From Isoptericola sp044389085 (lineage in GTDB: Bacteria; Actinomycetota; Actinomycetes; Actinomycetales; Cellulomonadaceae), in contig NZ_JBIRXP010000007.1 of assembly GCF_044389085.1 (NCBI RefSeq), forward strand, positions 157,702 to 221,701: a stretch of 64,000 nt of DNA. Reading direction: 5' to 3'. The notes under the pieces are model-generated. The model was not told where the DNA came from. It did not search any database and saw only the letters and a program-made list of their open reading frames with translations. Position numbers and translations under genes: made by a program. Numbering within the stretch: position 1 is the first letter of the stretch; the number at the start of each line of letters is the position of its first letter. Below, in pieces: positions 1 to 7,239 of this stretch.

Positions 1-463
1 TGAGGCCGTTGAGGAAGTCCATCCAGGTGCCGGTGCTGGACGGCTCGGCGCCGTCGGCCACCGACAGGGTGGTGTTGTGGCCCGGCTGGAAGACCAGGCC
101 CAGGCCGATGCCGATCGCCACGGAGATCGCGGCGGTGATGGCGAACCAGAGCAGCGTCTGGCCGGCGAGGCGGGCCGCGTTGGTGACGGTGCGCAGGTTC
201 GCGATCGACGCGACGATCGCGGTGAAGATCAGCGGCGGCACGATCGCCTTGAGCAGCGTGACGAACGACGAGCCGATGGTGTCGAGCGTCGTGGTCAGGC
301 CGTTGGGCGTCTCCCCGTCGGCCTGCGGGCCGAGGGAGAGCGCGAGCCAGCCGAGCAGCACGCCGAGGGCGAGGCCCAGCAGGATCTGCACGGAGAACGA
401 CGGGAAGCGCAGCTTCTTGCGTTCGCGCGGCGGGGTGCCGGGGACCTTGGTTGCGGAAGACAC
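1..463 (-). CDS. dicarboxylate/amino acid:cation symporter, C-terminus outside window
   Basis: N-terminal 154 residues of a DAACS-family (GltP/DctA type) secondary transporter for glutamate, aspartate or C4-dicarboxylates. After a basic cytoplasmic start (about residues 1-20) come hydrophobic segments at about 23-43, 65-90 and 100-130, including the family-typical stretch LLKAIVPPLIFTAIVASIANL. The GTG start at 463 is preceded by AGGTGAAAGG at a good distance. The gene runs off the left edge. It is divergent from hutG, so import of a glutamate-family compound beside histidine breakdown is plausible, but the substrate cannot be read from this fragment. Confidence 0.85.
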   Translation of the reverse strand, partial: MSSATKVPGTPPRERKKLRFPSFSVQILLGLALGVLLGWLALSLGPQADGETPNGLTTTLDTIGSSFVTLLKAIVPPLIFTAIVASIANLRTVTNAARLAGQTLLWFAITAAISVAIGIGLGLVFQPGHNTTLSVADGAEPSSTGTWMDFLNGL

Positions 464-686
464 GGGGGAACCTTTCACCTGAGGCGCGCGGGAGCGCCTG
501 GGGGTGGACGACGGCGGCACGCTGTCGTCCGGGAGATCAGGGGTGCACGGAGTGCGGGGACGCGCCACGGCCGTCGAGGTCGGGCTGGTGGGCGTCGCGG
601 GGCGTCGTCGGCGTCGACGACGGTCGTCGTGCGGTCAGCGACAGAGCGCGCTGGCGACGCGACGGAAGTCGACATCGAGGCGCAGG

Positions 687-703
687 GTGAGGAGGTGCCT
701 CAC
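687..703. promoter_or_regulatory. inverted repeat GTGAGG-N5-CCTCAC
   Basis: Perfect 6-bp arms around AGGTG in the symporter/hutG intergenic region. Its inner 12-mer GAGGTGCCTCAC recurs inverted at 869-880, so the two sites look like copies of one operator. The binding protein is unknown. Confidence 0.45.
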
Positions 704-869
704 GGGGACGCTGACAGTCACAGGAGCTCCATGCACGATCGGAGTGGGGGTGTTCAGGTTCTCGATCCATCGACGTCGTCGAACGTCGTCATCGAATCCA
801 TGAATGAACCTACGAACATCGGACCATAGCAGCGCGGCATCGCCGTGCACAGCGGTCTGCGTGCGGGTG

Positions 870-881
870 TGAGGCACCTCA
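870..881. promoter_or_regulatory. operator-like dyad TGAGGCACCTCA just upstream of hutG
   Basis: Two TGAGG/CCTCA half-sites back to back, 23 bp before the hutG start. Same half-sites as at 687-703, suggesting a shared regulator of hutG and the divergent symporter. Confidence 0.45.
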
Positions 882-903
882 TGGAGGCCGTACCGTCGGC
901 GAG

Positions 904-1830
904 GTGACCCCTGTCCCCCTGCCTCACGACCCGCTCTGGCCCCGCGCGGGCGGCTGGCCTGAGCCGACGCCGTCGCGCGCCGACCTGGCCGTGCTCGGCG
1001 TCCCCACGTGGCGCACCTCGCTGTCCCCGACGGGCGCGCACGCGACCCCCGCCGCCGTGCGCGACGCGCTGCGCCGGTACAGCCCCGCACTGATCGCGGG
1101 GCCCGACGGCGAGCCCGTCGACCTGGGCGGGCTCGCCGTCGTCGACCACGGCGACGTCGACGAGCCCGACGGGCCGGACGGCGAGGCCCGCGCGCGTGCC
1201 GCGGTCGCCGCGGCGGCGGCGGGGGCGAACGTCGTCGTCGCGCTGGGCGGGGACAACGCGCTCACCGTCCCGGTGGCCCTCGGCGCGTGGGGCGACGACC
1301 TCCCGGCGGCGGGGCTGGTCACCCTCGACGCGCACCACGACCTGCGCGACGGCGTCTCCAACGGCTCGCCGGTGCGGCGGCTGATCGAGGCCGGCCTGGA
1401 CCCGACGAGGATCGTGCAGGTCGGCATCGCGGACTTCGCCAACTCGGCCGCCTACGCGCGGCAGGCGCGCGACCTGGGGATCACGGTCGTGACGCTGGAC
1501 GACGTCCGGCGGCGCGGTCCGGGCGGCCTGGGCGACGTGGTCCGCGAGGCCCTCGACGTCGCGGGGGCGGCCGGCGGCCCGGTGCACCTCGACGTCGACG
1601 TGGACGTCTGCGACCGGTCGGTGGCGCCGGGCTGCCCCGCGTCCGTGCCGGGCGGGCTGGCGGCGTGGGAGCTGCGCGCGCTGGTCCGCGCCGCCGCGGC
1701 AGACCCGCGCGTCCGCTCCGTCGACGTCGCGGAGGTGGACGCCACCGCCGACGCCCCCGACGGCCGCACCGTCCGCCTCGCGGCCCTGTGCGTGCTGGAG
1801 GTGCTGGCGGGCGTCGCCCGCCGCGGGTAG
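904..1830 (+). CDS. hutG: formimidoylglutamase, arginase/agmatinase family
   Basis: Hydrolyses N-formimidoyl-L-glutamate to glutamate and formamide, the last step of the hut pathway. The 308-residue protein has the arginase-fold metal motifs: GGDN (usually GGDH in arginases), DAHHDLRD and LDVDVDVCD, which supply the Asp/His ligands of the dimanganese centre. GTG start at 904; no clear ribosome site except an overlapping GAGGTG, so translation may start near the mRNA 5' end. It is separated from hutHUI by an unrelated ABC-TetR operon and lies on the opposite strand. The hutG call rather than agmatinase rests mainly on the hut neighbourhood. Confidence 0.88.
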   Translation: MTPVPLPHDPLWPRAGGWPEPTPSRADLAVLGVPTWRTSLSPTGAHATPAAVRDALRRYSPALIAGPDGEPVDLGGLAVVDHGDVDEPDGPDGEARARAAVAAAAAGANVVVALGGDNALTVPVALGAWGDDLPAAGLVTLDAHHDLRDGVSNGSPVRRLIEAGLDPTRIVQVGIADFANSAAYARQARDLGITVVTLDDVRRRGPGGLGDVVREALDVAGAAGGPVHLDVDVDVCDRSVAPGCPASVPGGLAAWELRALVRAAAADPRVRSVDVAEVDATADAPDGRTVRLAALCVLEVLAGVARRG

Positions 1831-1834
1831 GCGC

Positions 1835-2398
1835 CTACCGGGTGCGCGCCCCGTTGAGGAAGAGGTCGACGATGCGCTGGGCGTCGTCCGGCGTGCGCAT
1901 GAGGTCGGTCGCCCGAGCCATGTGGAGGAAGGCGTTCATGAGCAGCTCCGGCGCGCCGCTGACCTCGCCGTTCTCGACCGCACGGGCGAAGAGCCCGGTC
2001 ACGGGCGCGAGCACCCCGTCGACGTAGCGCTGCGAGACGAGGTCCCGCGTCGGCTGGGCGACGTGGTCGAGGGCGTCGTAGATCCGCTCCTCGAACGAGA
2101 TCGTGCGGGCGGTGCGGCCGGCGGACGCCTGGGCGAGGGCGACGAGCCGGTCGGCGAGGTCACCGTCCGTCGTGACGGCGGCCTGGACGCGGGAGCCCAG
2201 GTCGTCGATGAACCGCAGGGCGACGCTGGTGTAGATCTCCTCCTTGCCGCCGGGGAAGTGGTGGTACATCGACGGCTTCTGGATGCCGGCGGTCCTCGCC
2301 ACGCCGACGAGGGAGATGCCGGCGAACCCGACGGTGGCGAGCTGGTCGGCGAAGGCGTCGAGGATCTGGTCACGGGTGGTCGGGGCGGTGGCGGTCAA
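1835..2398 (-). CDS. TetR/AcrR-family regulator
   Basis: A 187-residue repressor with an N-terminal TetR helix-turn-helix (about residues 8-54, ending PSMYHHFPGGKEEIY) and an all-alpha ligand domain. Its start overlaps the stop of the upstream permease gene by 4 bp (ATGA), so it is the third gene of an ATPase-permease-TetR operon and probably represses that operon in response to the exported compound. Ligand unknown. Its stop codon and that of hutG lie together in a 14-bp palindrome (1826-1839). Confidence 0.88.
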   Translation of the reverse strand: MTATAPTTRDQILDAFADQLATVGFAGISLVGVARTAGIQKPSMYHHFPGGKEEIYTSVALRFIDDLGSRVQAAVTTDGDLADRLVALAQASAGRTARTISFEERIYDALDHVAQPTRDLVSQRYVDGVLAPVTGLFARAVENGEVSGAPELLMNAFLHMARATDLMRTPDDAQRIVDLFLNGARTR

Positions 2399-3189
2399 CG
2401 GTTCCTCCTGGCGTAGTTCTGGGCAAAGGTGCAGGCGACGACCCCGGCGACGACGATCGCCGCGAGGACGACGAGCGCGAGGGGCAGCGCGGTCGGCGGC
2501 ACGCCGCTCTCCAGCTGGCGGGCCGCGTCGATGACGTAGGTGAGCGGGTTGAACGTGGCGATGGTGCGCATCCAGGGCGCCAGCTCGTCCACCGGGGCGA
2601 ACACCCCGGTGAAGAACGAGAGCCCGAAGACGGCGAGCGGGACCAGCCCGGTGCTGGCGGCCGACGTCGTGCGCACGGCGACGGCGATGCTGAGCAGCGC
2701 GATCCCCAGGGTGAGCACGACGAGGAGCGCGAGCATCCCCAGCAGCCCCGGCCAGTCGGCCGGCCGGTAGCCGATGACGGCCGCGCCGGCGAGGGTGAGG
2801 ACGGTCTGGATCACCACCCCGGCCAGGGCCGCGACGACCGCGCCGGCGAGGAACGGTCCGGTGGCGCCGTGCGCCAGGCGGAGCCGGTCCAGGTACCCGC
2901 TGGTGAGGTCGCCGAGGACGAGGGTGCCCGCGGCACCGGCACCGGTCGCGGCGCCCGTGAGCAGGATCAGCGGCAGCAGGAAGGCGACGAAGCTCCCGCC
3001 CTCCAGGTACGAGCCCCCGACGGTCCCCAGCTGGCCCGCGTACACGACGAGGAAGAACAGGGACTGGGCGAGCGGCGAGACCAGGAGCGCGGGCGACCGG
3101 AGGATCGTCCGGGTGGAGCGTCCGGCGGCGGCGAGCGTGACGGGCAGGGCGGAGCGGCGGGTTGGTGCGGCGAGGGCGACGGCGGTCAC
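2395..3189 (-). CDS. ABC-2 type exporter permease
   Basis: A 264-residue integral membrane protein with six predicted helices and the layout of the ABC-2/DrrB family of drug and lipid exporters. A cytoplasmic N-terminus is followed by LVSPLAQSLFFLVVYAGQLG, a Gly/Ala-rich pair of helices, and a late segment PLAVFGLSFFTGVFAPVDELAPWMRTIATFNPLTY typical of the family. GTG start at 3189, 22 bp after the ATPase stop. With the ATPase it forms an exporter; the substrate is unknown, and drug or antibiotic efflux is the usual inference. Confidence 0.88.
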   Translation of the reverse strand: MTAVALAAPTRRSALPVTLAAAGRSTRTILRSPALLVSPLAQSLFFLVVYAGQLGTVGGSYLEGGSFVAFLLPLILLTGAATGAGAAGTLVLGDLTSGYLDRLRLAHGATGPFLAGAVVAALAGVVIQTVLTLAGAAVIGYRPADWPGLLGMLALLVVLTLGIALLSIAVAVRTTSAASTGLVPLAVFGLSFFTGVFAPVDELAPWMRTIATFNPLTYVIDAARQLESGVPPTALPLALVVLAAIVVAGVVACTFAQNYARRNR

Positions 3190-3211
3190 GGCGGATCCTT
3201 GAGGTGGGTGG

Positions 3212-4141
3212 TCAGCGGGCGGCGAGGGCGACGAACACGTCGTCGAGCGAGGGTTCGGCCAGGCGCAGCGCCGTCACCTCGTCGCCGTGCGCCCCGAGGT
3301 CGCCCAGCGCGGCGCGCAGGGCGTCGGGGCCGTCGGCCAGCGGGAGGTGGAGCGTGCGCTCGTCGTCCGGGTCGGGGCGGAAGGGCTCGGCCGCGGCGGC
3401 GGCGAACCGGTGCGCGGCCGGGGCGGTGCTGAGCCCGATCGTGAGGGCGCGCTCGCCGACCTGGCGCTTGAGCGCCTCCGGCGCGGCATGGGCAGCGACC
3501 TTCCCGTCGCGGAGCACGACGACGTCGGTCGCCAGGACGTCGGCCTCGTGGAGGTCCTGGGTGGAGACGAGCAGGGTCCGGCCTTCCGCGTTCAGGCGGC
3601 GCAGCTCGTCCCAGAACCCCAGGCGGCTCATCGGGTCCAGTCCCGTGGTCGGCTCGTCGAGGATCACGATCGGCGGCTCGGCGACGAGGGCGACGGCGAG
3701 GTCGACCTTGCGGCGGGTCCCGCCGGAGAGCTTCGCGATGCGGGTCCTGCGGTGCTCCGCGAGGCCCAGCAGCTCGAGCAGCTCGTCGCGGCGGCGGGCG
3801 GCGGCGGACCTGCCCATGCCGAGCGCGGCGCCCTGGAAGTCGAGGACCTCGGCGGGCGTGACGAGGGGGTCGAGCGCGTTGGACTGCGGGGTGAGGCCGA
3901 TGAGGCGCCGCACGTCGCGCGCCTGCGTGACGGCGTCCCGACCGTCGATGCGCACGGTGCCCGAGGTGGGCACCCGCAGCGTGGCGACGATCTCCAGCAG
4001 GGTGGACTTGCCCGCGCCGTTGTGGCCGAGCACCGCGGTGCGGCTGCCCTGGCGGATGTCGAGGGACACGCCGTCGAGGGCGCGGCGCTGCCCGTAGGTC
4101 TTGGTCAGGTCGACGATGCTGACGGCGGGGGATGAGGTCAT
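3212..4141 (-). CDS. ABC exporter ATP-binding protein, DrrA type
   Basis: A 309-residue ATPase. Walker A GHNGAGKS (about residues 38-45), signature LSGGTRRKVD, Walker B VILDEPTTGLD and a switch histidine region STQDLHE are all intact. A C-terminal extension of about 80 residues after the nucleotide-binding domain resembles the DrrA/CcmA subfamily. First gene of a three-gene operon with the ABC-2 permease and TetR regulator. Expected to power export of a hydrophobic compound. Confidence 0.92.
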   Translation of the reverse strand: MTSSPAVSIVDLTKTYGQRRALDGVSLDIRQGSRTAVLGHNGAGKSTLLEIVATLRVPTSGTVRIDGRDAVTQARDVRRLIGLTPQSNALDPLVTPAEVLDFQGAALGMGRSAAARRRDELLELLGLAEHRRTRIAKLSGGTRRKVDLAVALVAEPPIVILDEPTTGLDPMSRLGFWDELRRLNAEGRTLLVSTQDLHEADVLATDVVVLRDGKVAAHAAPEALKRQVGERALTIGLSTAPAAHRFAAAAAEPFRPDPDDERTLHLPLADGPDALRAALGDLGAHGDEVTALRLAEPSLDDVFVALAAR

Positions 4142-4240
4142 GCCATCACCCTACCTACCGGTCGGGCGGCCCCGCCAGCCGCGCGGGCGTGACCCTCGTC
4201 TCCCCTTCCCTCGCGGTGCGCCGTCCGGGCCGGAGGTGCG

Positions 4241-5518
4241 CTACCTCGGCGGGTGGACGACCTCGTGGCCGTCCTTCCACACCGCGTGCACCAGCGGGAC
4301 GCCGGGGCGGTAGGCCAGGTGGGTGCGGCCGGGGGCGTCGAGCACGACCAGGTCCGCGCGCGCCCCGGGGCCGAGGTGCCCGACGTCGTCGCGACGCAGC
4401 GCGAGGGCACCGCCCGCCGTCGCCGCCCAGACCGCCTCGGCGACGGTCATGCCCGTCTCGCGGACGGCGAGCGCCACCATGAGCGGCATCGAGCTCGTGT
4501 ACGACGAGCCCGGGTTGCAGTCGCTGGCGAGCGCGACGACGGCGCCCGCGTCGAGCAGACGGCGCGCGTCGGGGTACGGCTGGCGGGTGGAGAACTCGAC
4601 GCCGGGCAGCAGCGTCGCCACGGTCCCCCGCGCGCCGCCGGACCCCGCCCAGGAGCCCGCGAGCGCCGCCACGTCGTCGTCGGACAGGTAGGTGCAGTGG
4701 TCGACGGCGGCGGCGCCGAGGTCGACCGCGAGCCGCACTCCCTCCCCCGGGCCGAGCTGGTTCGCGTGCACCCGCACTCCCAGCCCGGCGGCGGCGCCGG
4801 CCTCCAGCACGCGACGCGACTGCTCGGGCGTGAACGCGCCGGTCTCGCAGAACACGTCCACCCAGCGCGCGTGCGGGGCGCACGCGGCGAGCATCTCGCC
4901 GCAGACGAGGTCGACGTAACCGTCCGGGTCGTCGGAGAGCTCCGGCGGCGCCACGTGCGCGCCGAGGAACGTCACCTCGCCGGTGACCTCCGCCGCGAGC
5001 CGCACGGACCGCTCCTCGTCGGCGACGGACAGCCCGTAGCCGCTCTTGGTCTCGAGCGTCGTGGTGCCCTGCGCGAGCGCCTGGTCGACGTGACGGCGCA
5101 GGTTCGCCCGCAGCTCGTCGTCCGACGCCGCGCGCGTCGCCGCGACGGTGGTGCGGATGCCGCCCGCGGCGTACGGGCGGCCGGCCATCCGGGCCTCGAA
5201 CTCGCCCGACCTGTCGCCGGCGAAGACGAGGTGGGTGTGCGAGTCGACGAAGCCGGGCACGACGGCGCGGCCCTCCACCCCGACGACGCGGTCCGGCGCG
5301 CGGCCGAGGGCCGCCTCCACCCCGGCGGCGCAGTCGCGTTCCGGGCCCGCCCAGACCACGCGACCGCCGTCGAGCAGCAGCGCGGCGTCCCGGACCACCC
5401 CCGTGGGGTCGTCGACGGGGTCCGTGCCGACCGCCTCGGGGGCGTTGGTCGTGAGCTCGCCGATCCCGAGGACCAGCGTGGCCGGGTGCGACCCGCCGGG
5501 GTGCTCCACCTCGCGCAC
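4241..5518 (-). CDS. hutI: imidazolonepropionase
   Basis: Third hut enzyme: opens 4-imidazolone-5-propanoate to N-formimidoyl-L-glutamate. Length 425 residues, usual for the family. Amidohydrolase metal and substrate motifs are present: DSHTHLVFAGDRSGEFEARM, TKSGYGL, HANQLGPGEG, DHCTYLSDDD and SDCNPGSSYTSSM. GTG start at 5518, one base after the hutU stop, with GGAGGTG just upstream inside hutU, so translation is coupled to hutU. Last gene of hutH-hutU-hutI. Confidence 0.96.
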   Translation of the reverse strand: MREVEHPGGSHPATLVLGIGELTTNAPEAVGTDPVDDPTGVVRDAALLLDGGRVVWAGPERDCAAGVEAALGRAPDRVVGVEGRAVVPGFVDSHTHLVFAGDRSGEFEARMAGRPYAAGGIRTTVAATRAASDDELRANLRRHVDQALAQGTTTLETKSGYGLSVADEERSVRLAAEVTGEVTFLGAHVAPPELSDDPDGYVDLVCGEMLAACAPHARWVDVFCETGAFTPEQSRRVLEAGAAAGLGVRVHANQLGPGEGVRLAVDLGAAAVDHCTYLSDDDVAALAGSWAGSGGARGTVATLLPGVEFSTRQPYPDARRLLDAGAVVALASDCNPGSSYTSSMPLMVALAVRETGMTVAEAVWAATAGGALALRRDDVGHLGPGARADLVVLDAPGRTHLAYRPGVPLVHAVWKDGHEVVHPPR

Positions 5519-5519
5519 G

Positions 5520-7205
5520 TCACACCTCCGTGTCGGGGTCTGTCTCCAGCATGGGCACGAGCAGCCCGCCCCGCGCGGCGGCGGCCGCGGCGTCGTCGTA
5601 CCCGGCGTCGACGTGCCGCAGCACGCCGAGGCCCGGATCGTTGGACAGCACGCGGGCGAGCTTCTGCGCGGCCAGGTCGGTGCCGTCCGCGACGGAGACC
5701 TGCCCGGCGTGGATGGACCGCCCCATCCCGACGCCGCCGCCGTGGTGCAGCGACACCCAGGTGGCGCCCGACGACGCGGCGGTGAGTGCGTTGAGCAGCG
5801 GCCAGTCGGCGATGGCGTCCGAGCCGTCGGCCATGCCCTCCGTCTCCCGGTACGGGGAGGCGACGGAGCCGGCGTCGAGGTGGTCGCGGCCGATGACGAC
5901 CGGCGCGCTCACCTGTCCGCTCGCGACGAGGTCGTTGAACGCCAGGCCGGCGCGGTCGCGCTCGCCGTGCCCGAGCCAGCAGATGCGGGCGGGCAGGCCC
6001 TGGAACGCGACGCGCTCCTGGGCGGCGCGGATCCACCGGTGCAGGTGGTCGTCGTCGGGGAACAGGTCGAGGACGGCCTTGTCCGTGGCCGCGATGTCGC
6101 GCGGGTCGCCGGAGAGCGCGGCCCACCGGAACGGGCCCTTGCCCTGCGCGAACAGCGGCCGGATGTACGCGGGCACGAAGCCGGGGAAGTCGAAGGCGCG
6201 GTCGAAGCCGCCGCGGCGCGCCTCGTCGCGGATCGAGTTGCCGTAGTCGAACACCTCGGCGCCCGCGTCGAGGAAGCCGACCATGCCCTCCACGTGCCGG
6301 GCCATCGACTCGCGCGCCCGTTCGGTGAACTCCTCCGGCTTGGCGGCGGCGTAGTCGTGCCACTCGTCCACCGAAACGCCGACGGGCAGGTACGACAGCG
6401 GGTCGTGCGCCGACGTCTGGTCGGTGACGACGTCCACGGCGACGCCGCGGCGCAGCAGCTCCGGCACGACCGCCGCGCTGTTGCCGACCACGCCGACCGA
6501 GAGCGCCCGCCGCTCGGCCTTCGCCGCCTCGACGCGGCGGACGGCGTCGTCCAGGTCGTCCGCCACCTCGTCGAGGTAGCGCTCGCGCACGCGCCGCTCC
6601 AGGCGCGACCGGTCGACGTCGACCACCAGGCACACGCCGCCGTTGAGCGTGACGGCCAGCGGCTGCGCGCCGCCCATGCCGCCGCAGCCACCCGTGAGCG
6701 TGAGGGTGCCGGCGAGGGTGCCGCCGAACCTCTTCGCGGCCACCGCGGCGAGCGTCTCGTACGTGCCCTGGAGGATGCCCTGCGCGCCGATGTAGATCCA
6801 CGACCCGGCCGTCATCTGGCCGTACATGGTCAGGCCCTGGGCCTCCAGGCGGCGGAACTCGGGCCACGTCGCCCAGTCACCCACGAGGTTGCTGTTGGCG
6901 ATGAGCACCCGCGGCGCCCACTCGTGCGTGCGCAGCACGCCCACCGGCTTGCCGGACTGCACCAGCAGCGTCTCGTCCTCGGCCAGCGTCGTGAGGGTGC
7001 GGACGATGGCGTGATAGCTCGGCCAGTCGCGCGCCGCCCGGCCGGTGCCGCCGTAGACGACGAGGTCGTCGGGGCGCTCCGCCACCTCCGGGTCGAGGTT
7101 GTTCATGAGCATCCGCAACGGGGCCTCGGTCTGCCAGCTGCGGGCGGTGAGCGTCGTGCCGCGCGGGGCGCGCACGGGCACCGGGGTGCCGAGGTTGTGG
7201 GACAT
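5520..7205 (-). CDS. hutU: urocanate hydratase
   Basis: Second hut enzyme: hydrates urocanate to imidazolonepropionate using tightly bound NAD+. The 561-residue protein shows hallmark urocanase segments: YGGTGRAARDW at the N-terminus, LTGGCGGMGGAQPLAVTLNG (NAD site), TDQTSAHDP, YGNSIRDEA, and HHGGGVGMGRSIHAGQ near the C-terminus. ATG start at 7205 has AGGAG 8 bp upstream. It follows hutH by 34 bp and precedes hutI by one base, so the three form one operon. Confidence 0.97.
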   Translation of the reverse strand: MSHNLGTPVPVRAPRGTTLTARSWQTEAPLRMLMNNLDPEVAERPDDLVVYGGTGRAARDWPSYHAIVRTLTTLAEDETLLVQSGKPVGVLRTHEWAPRVLIANSNLVGDWATWPEFRRLEAQGLTMYGQMTAGSWIYIGAQGILQGTYETLAAVAAKRFGGTLAGTLTLTGGCGGMGGAQPLAVTLNGGVCLVVDVDRSRLERRVRERYLDEVADDLDDAVRRVEAAKAERRALSVGVVGNSAAVVPELLRRGVAVDVVTDQTSAHDPLSYLPVGVSVDEWHDYAAAKPEEFTERARESMARHVEGMVGFLDAGAEVFDYGNSIRDEARRGGFDRAFDFPGFVPAYIRPLFAQGKGPFRWAALSGDPRDIAATDKAVLDLFPDDDHLHRWIRAAQERVAFQGLPARICWLGHGERDRAGLAFNDLVASGQVSAPVVIGRDHLDAGSVASPYRETEGMADGSDAIADWPLLNALTAASSGATWVSLHHGGGVGMGRSIHAGQVSVADGTDLAAQKLARVLSNDPGLGVLRHVDAGYDDAAAAAARGGLLVPMLETDPDTEV

Positions 7206-7239
7206 CGTCGTCTCCTTCGGGCTGATCAGGGGCGGCGGG

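Larger units (their letters stand above)
464..903. other. 440-bp divergent intergenic region, symporter/hutG
   Basis: No convincing gene. Open frames here are Arg/Pro-rich and lack ribosome binding sites. It holds two related dyads (687-703 and 870-881) and a comparatively AT-rich stretch at about 768-830, which is where promoters of the two divergent genes are most likely to lie. Confidence 0.5.

Noticed and set aside
475..675. 66-codon Arg/Pro-rich frame ending just before the symporter gene, possible leader peptide
   Set aside because: No ribosome site, no conserved pattern, and composition is what random GC-rich DNA gives.
1826..1839. Palindrome GGTAGGCGCCTACC over the hutG and TetR stop codons, as a terminator
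   Set aside because: The arms meet without a loop and the possible stem is short. It is better explained by two TAG stops placed back to back.
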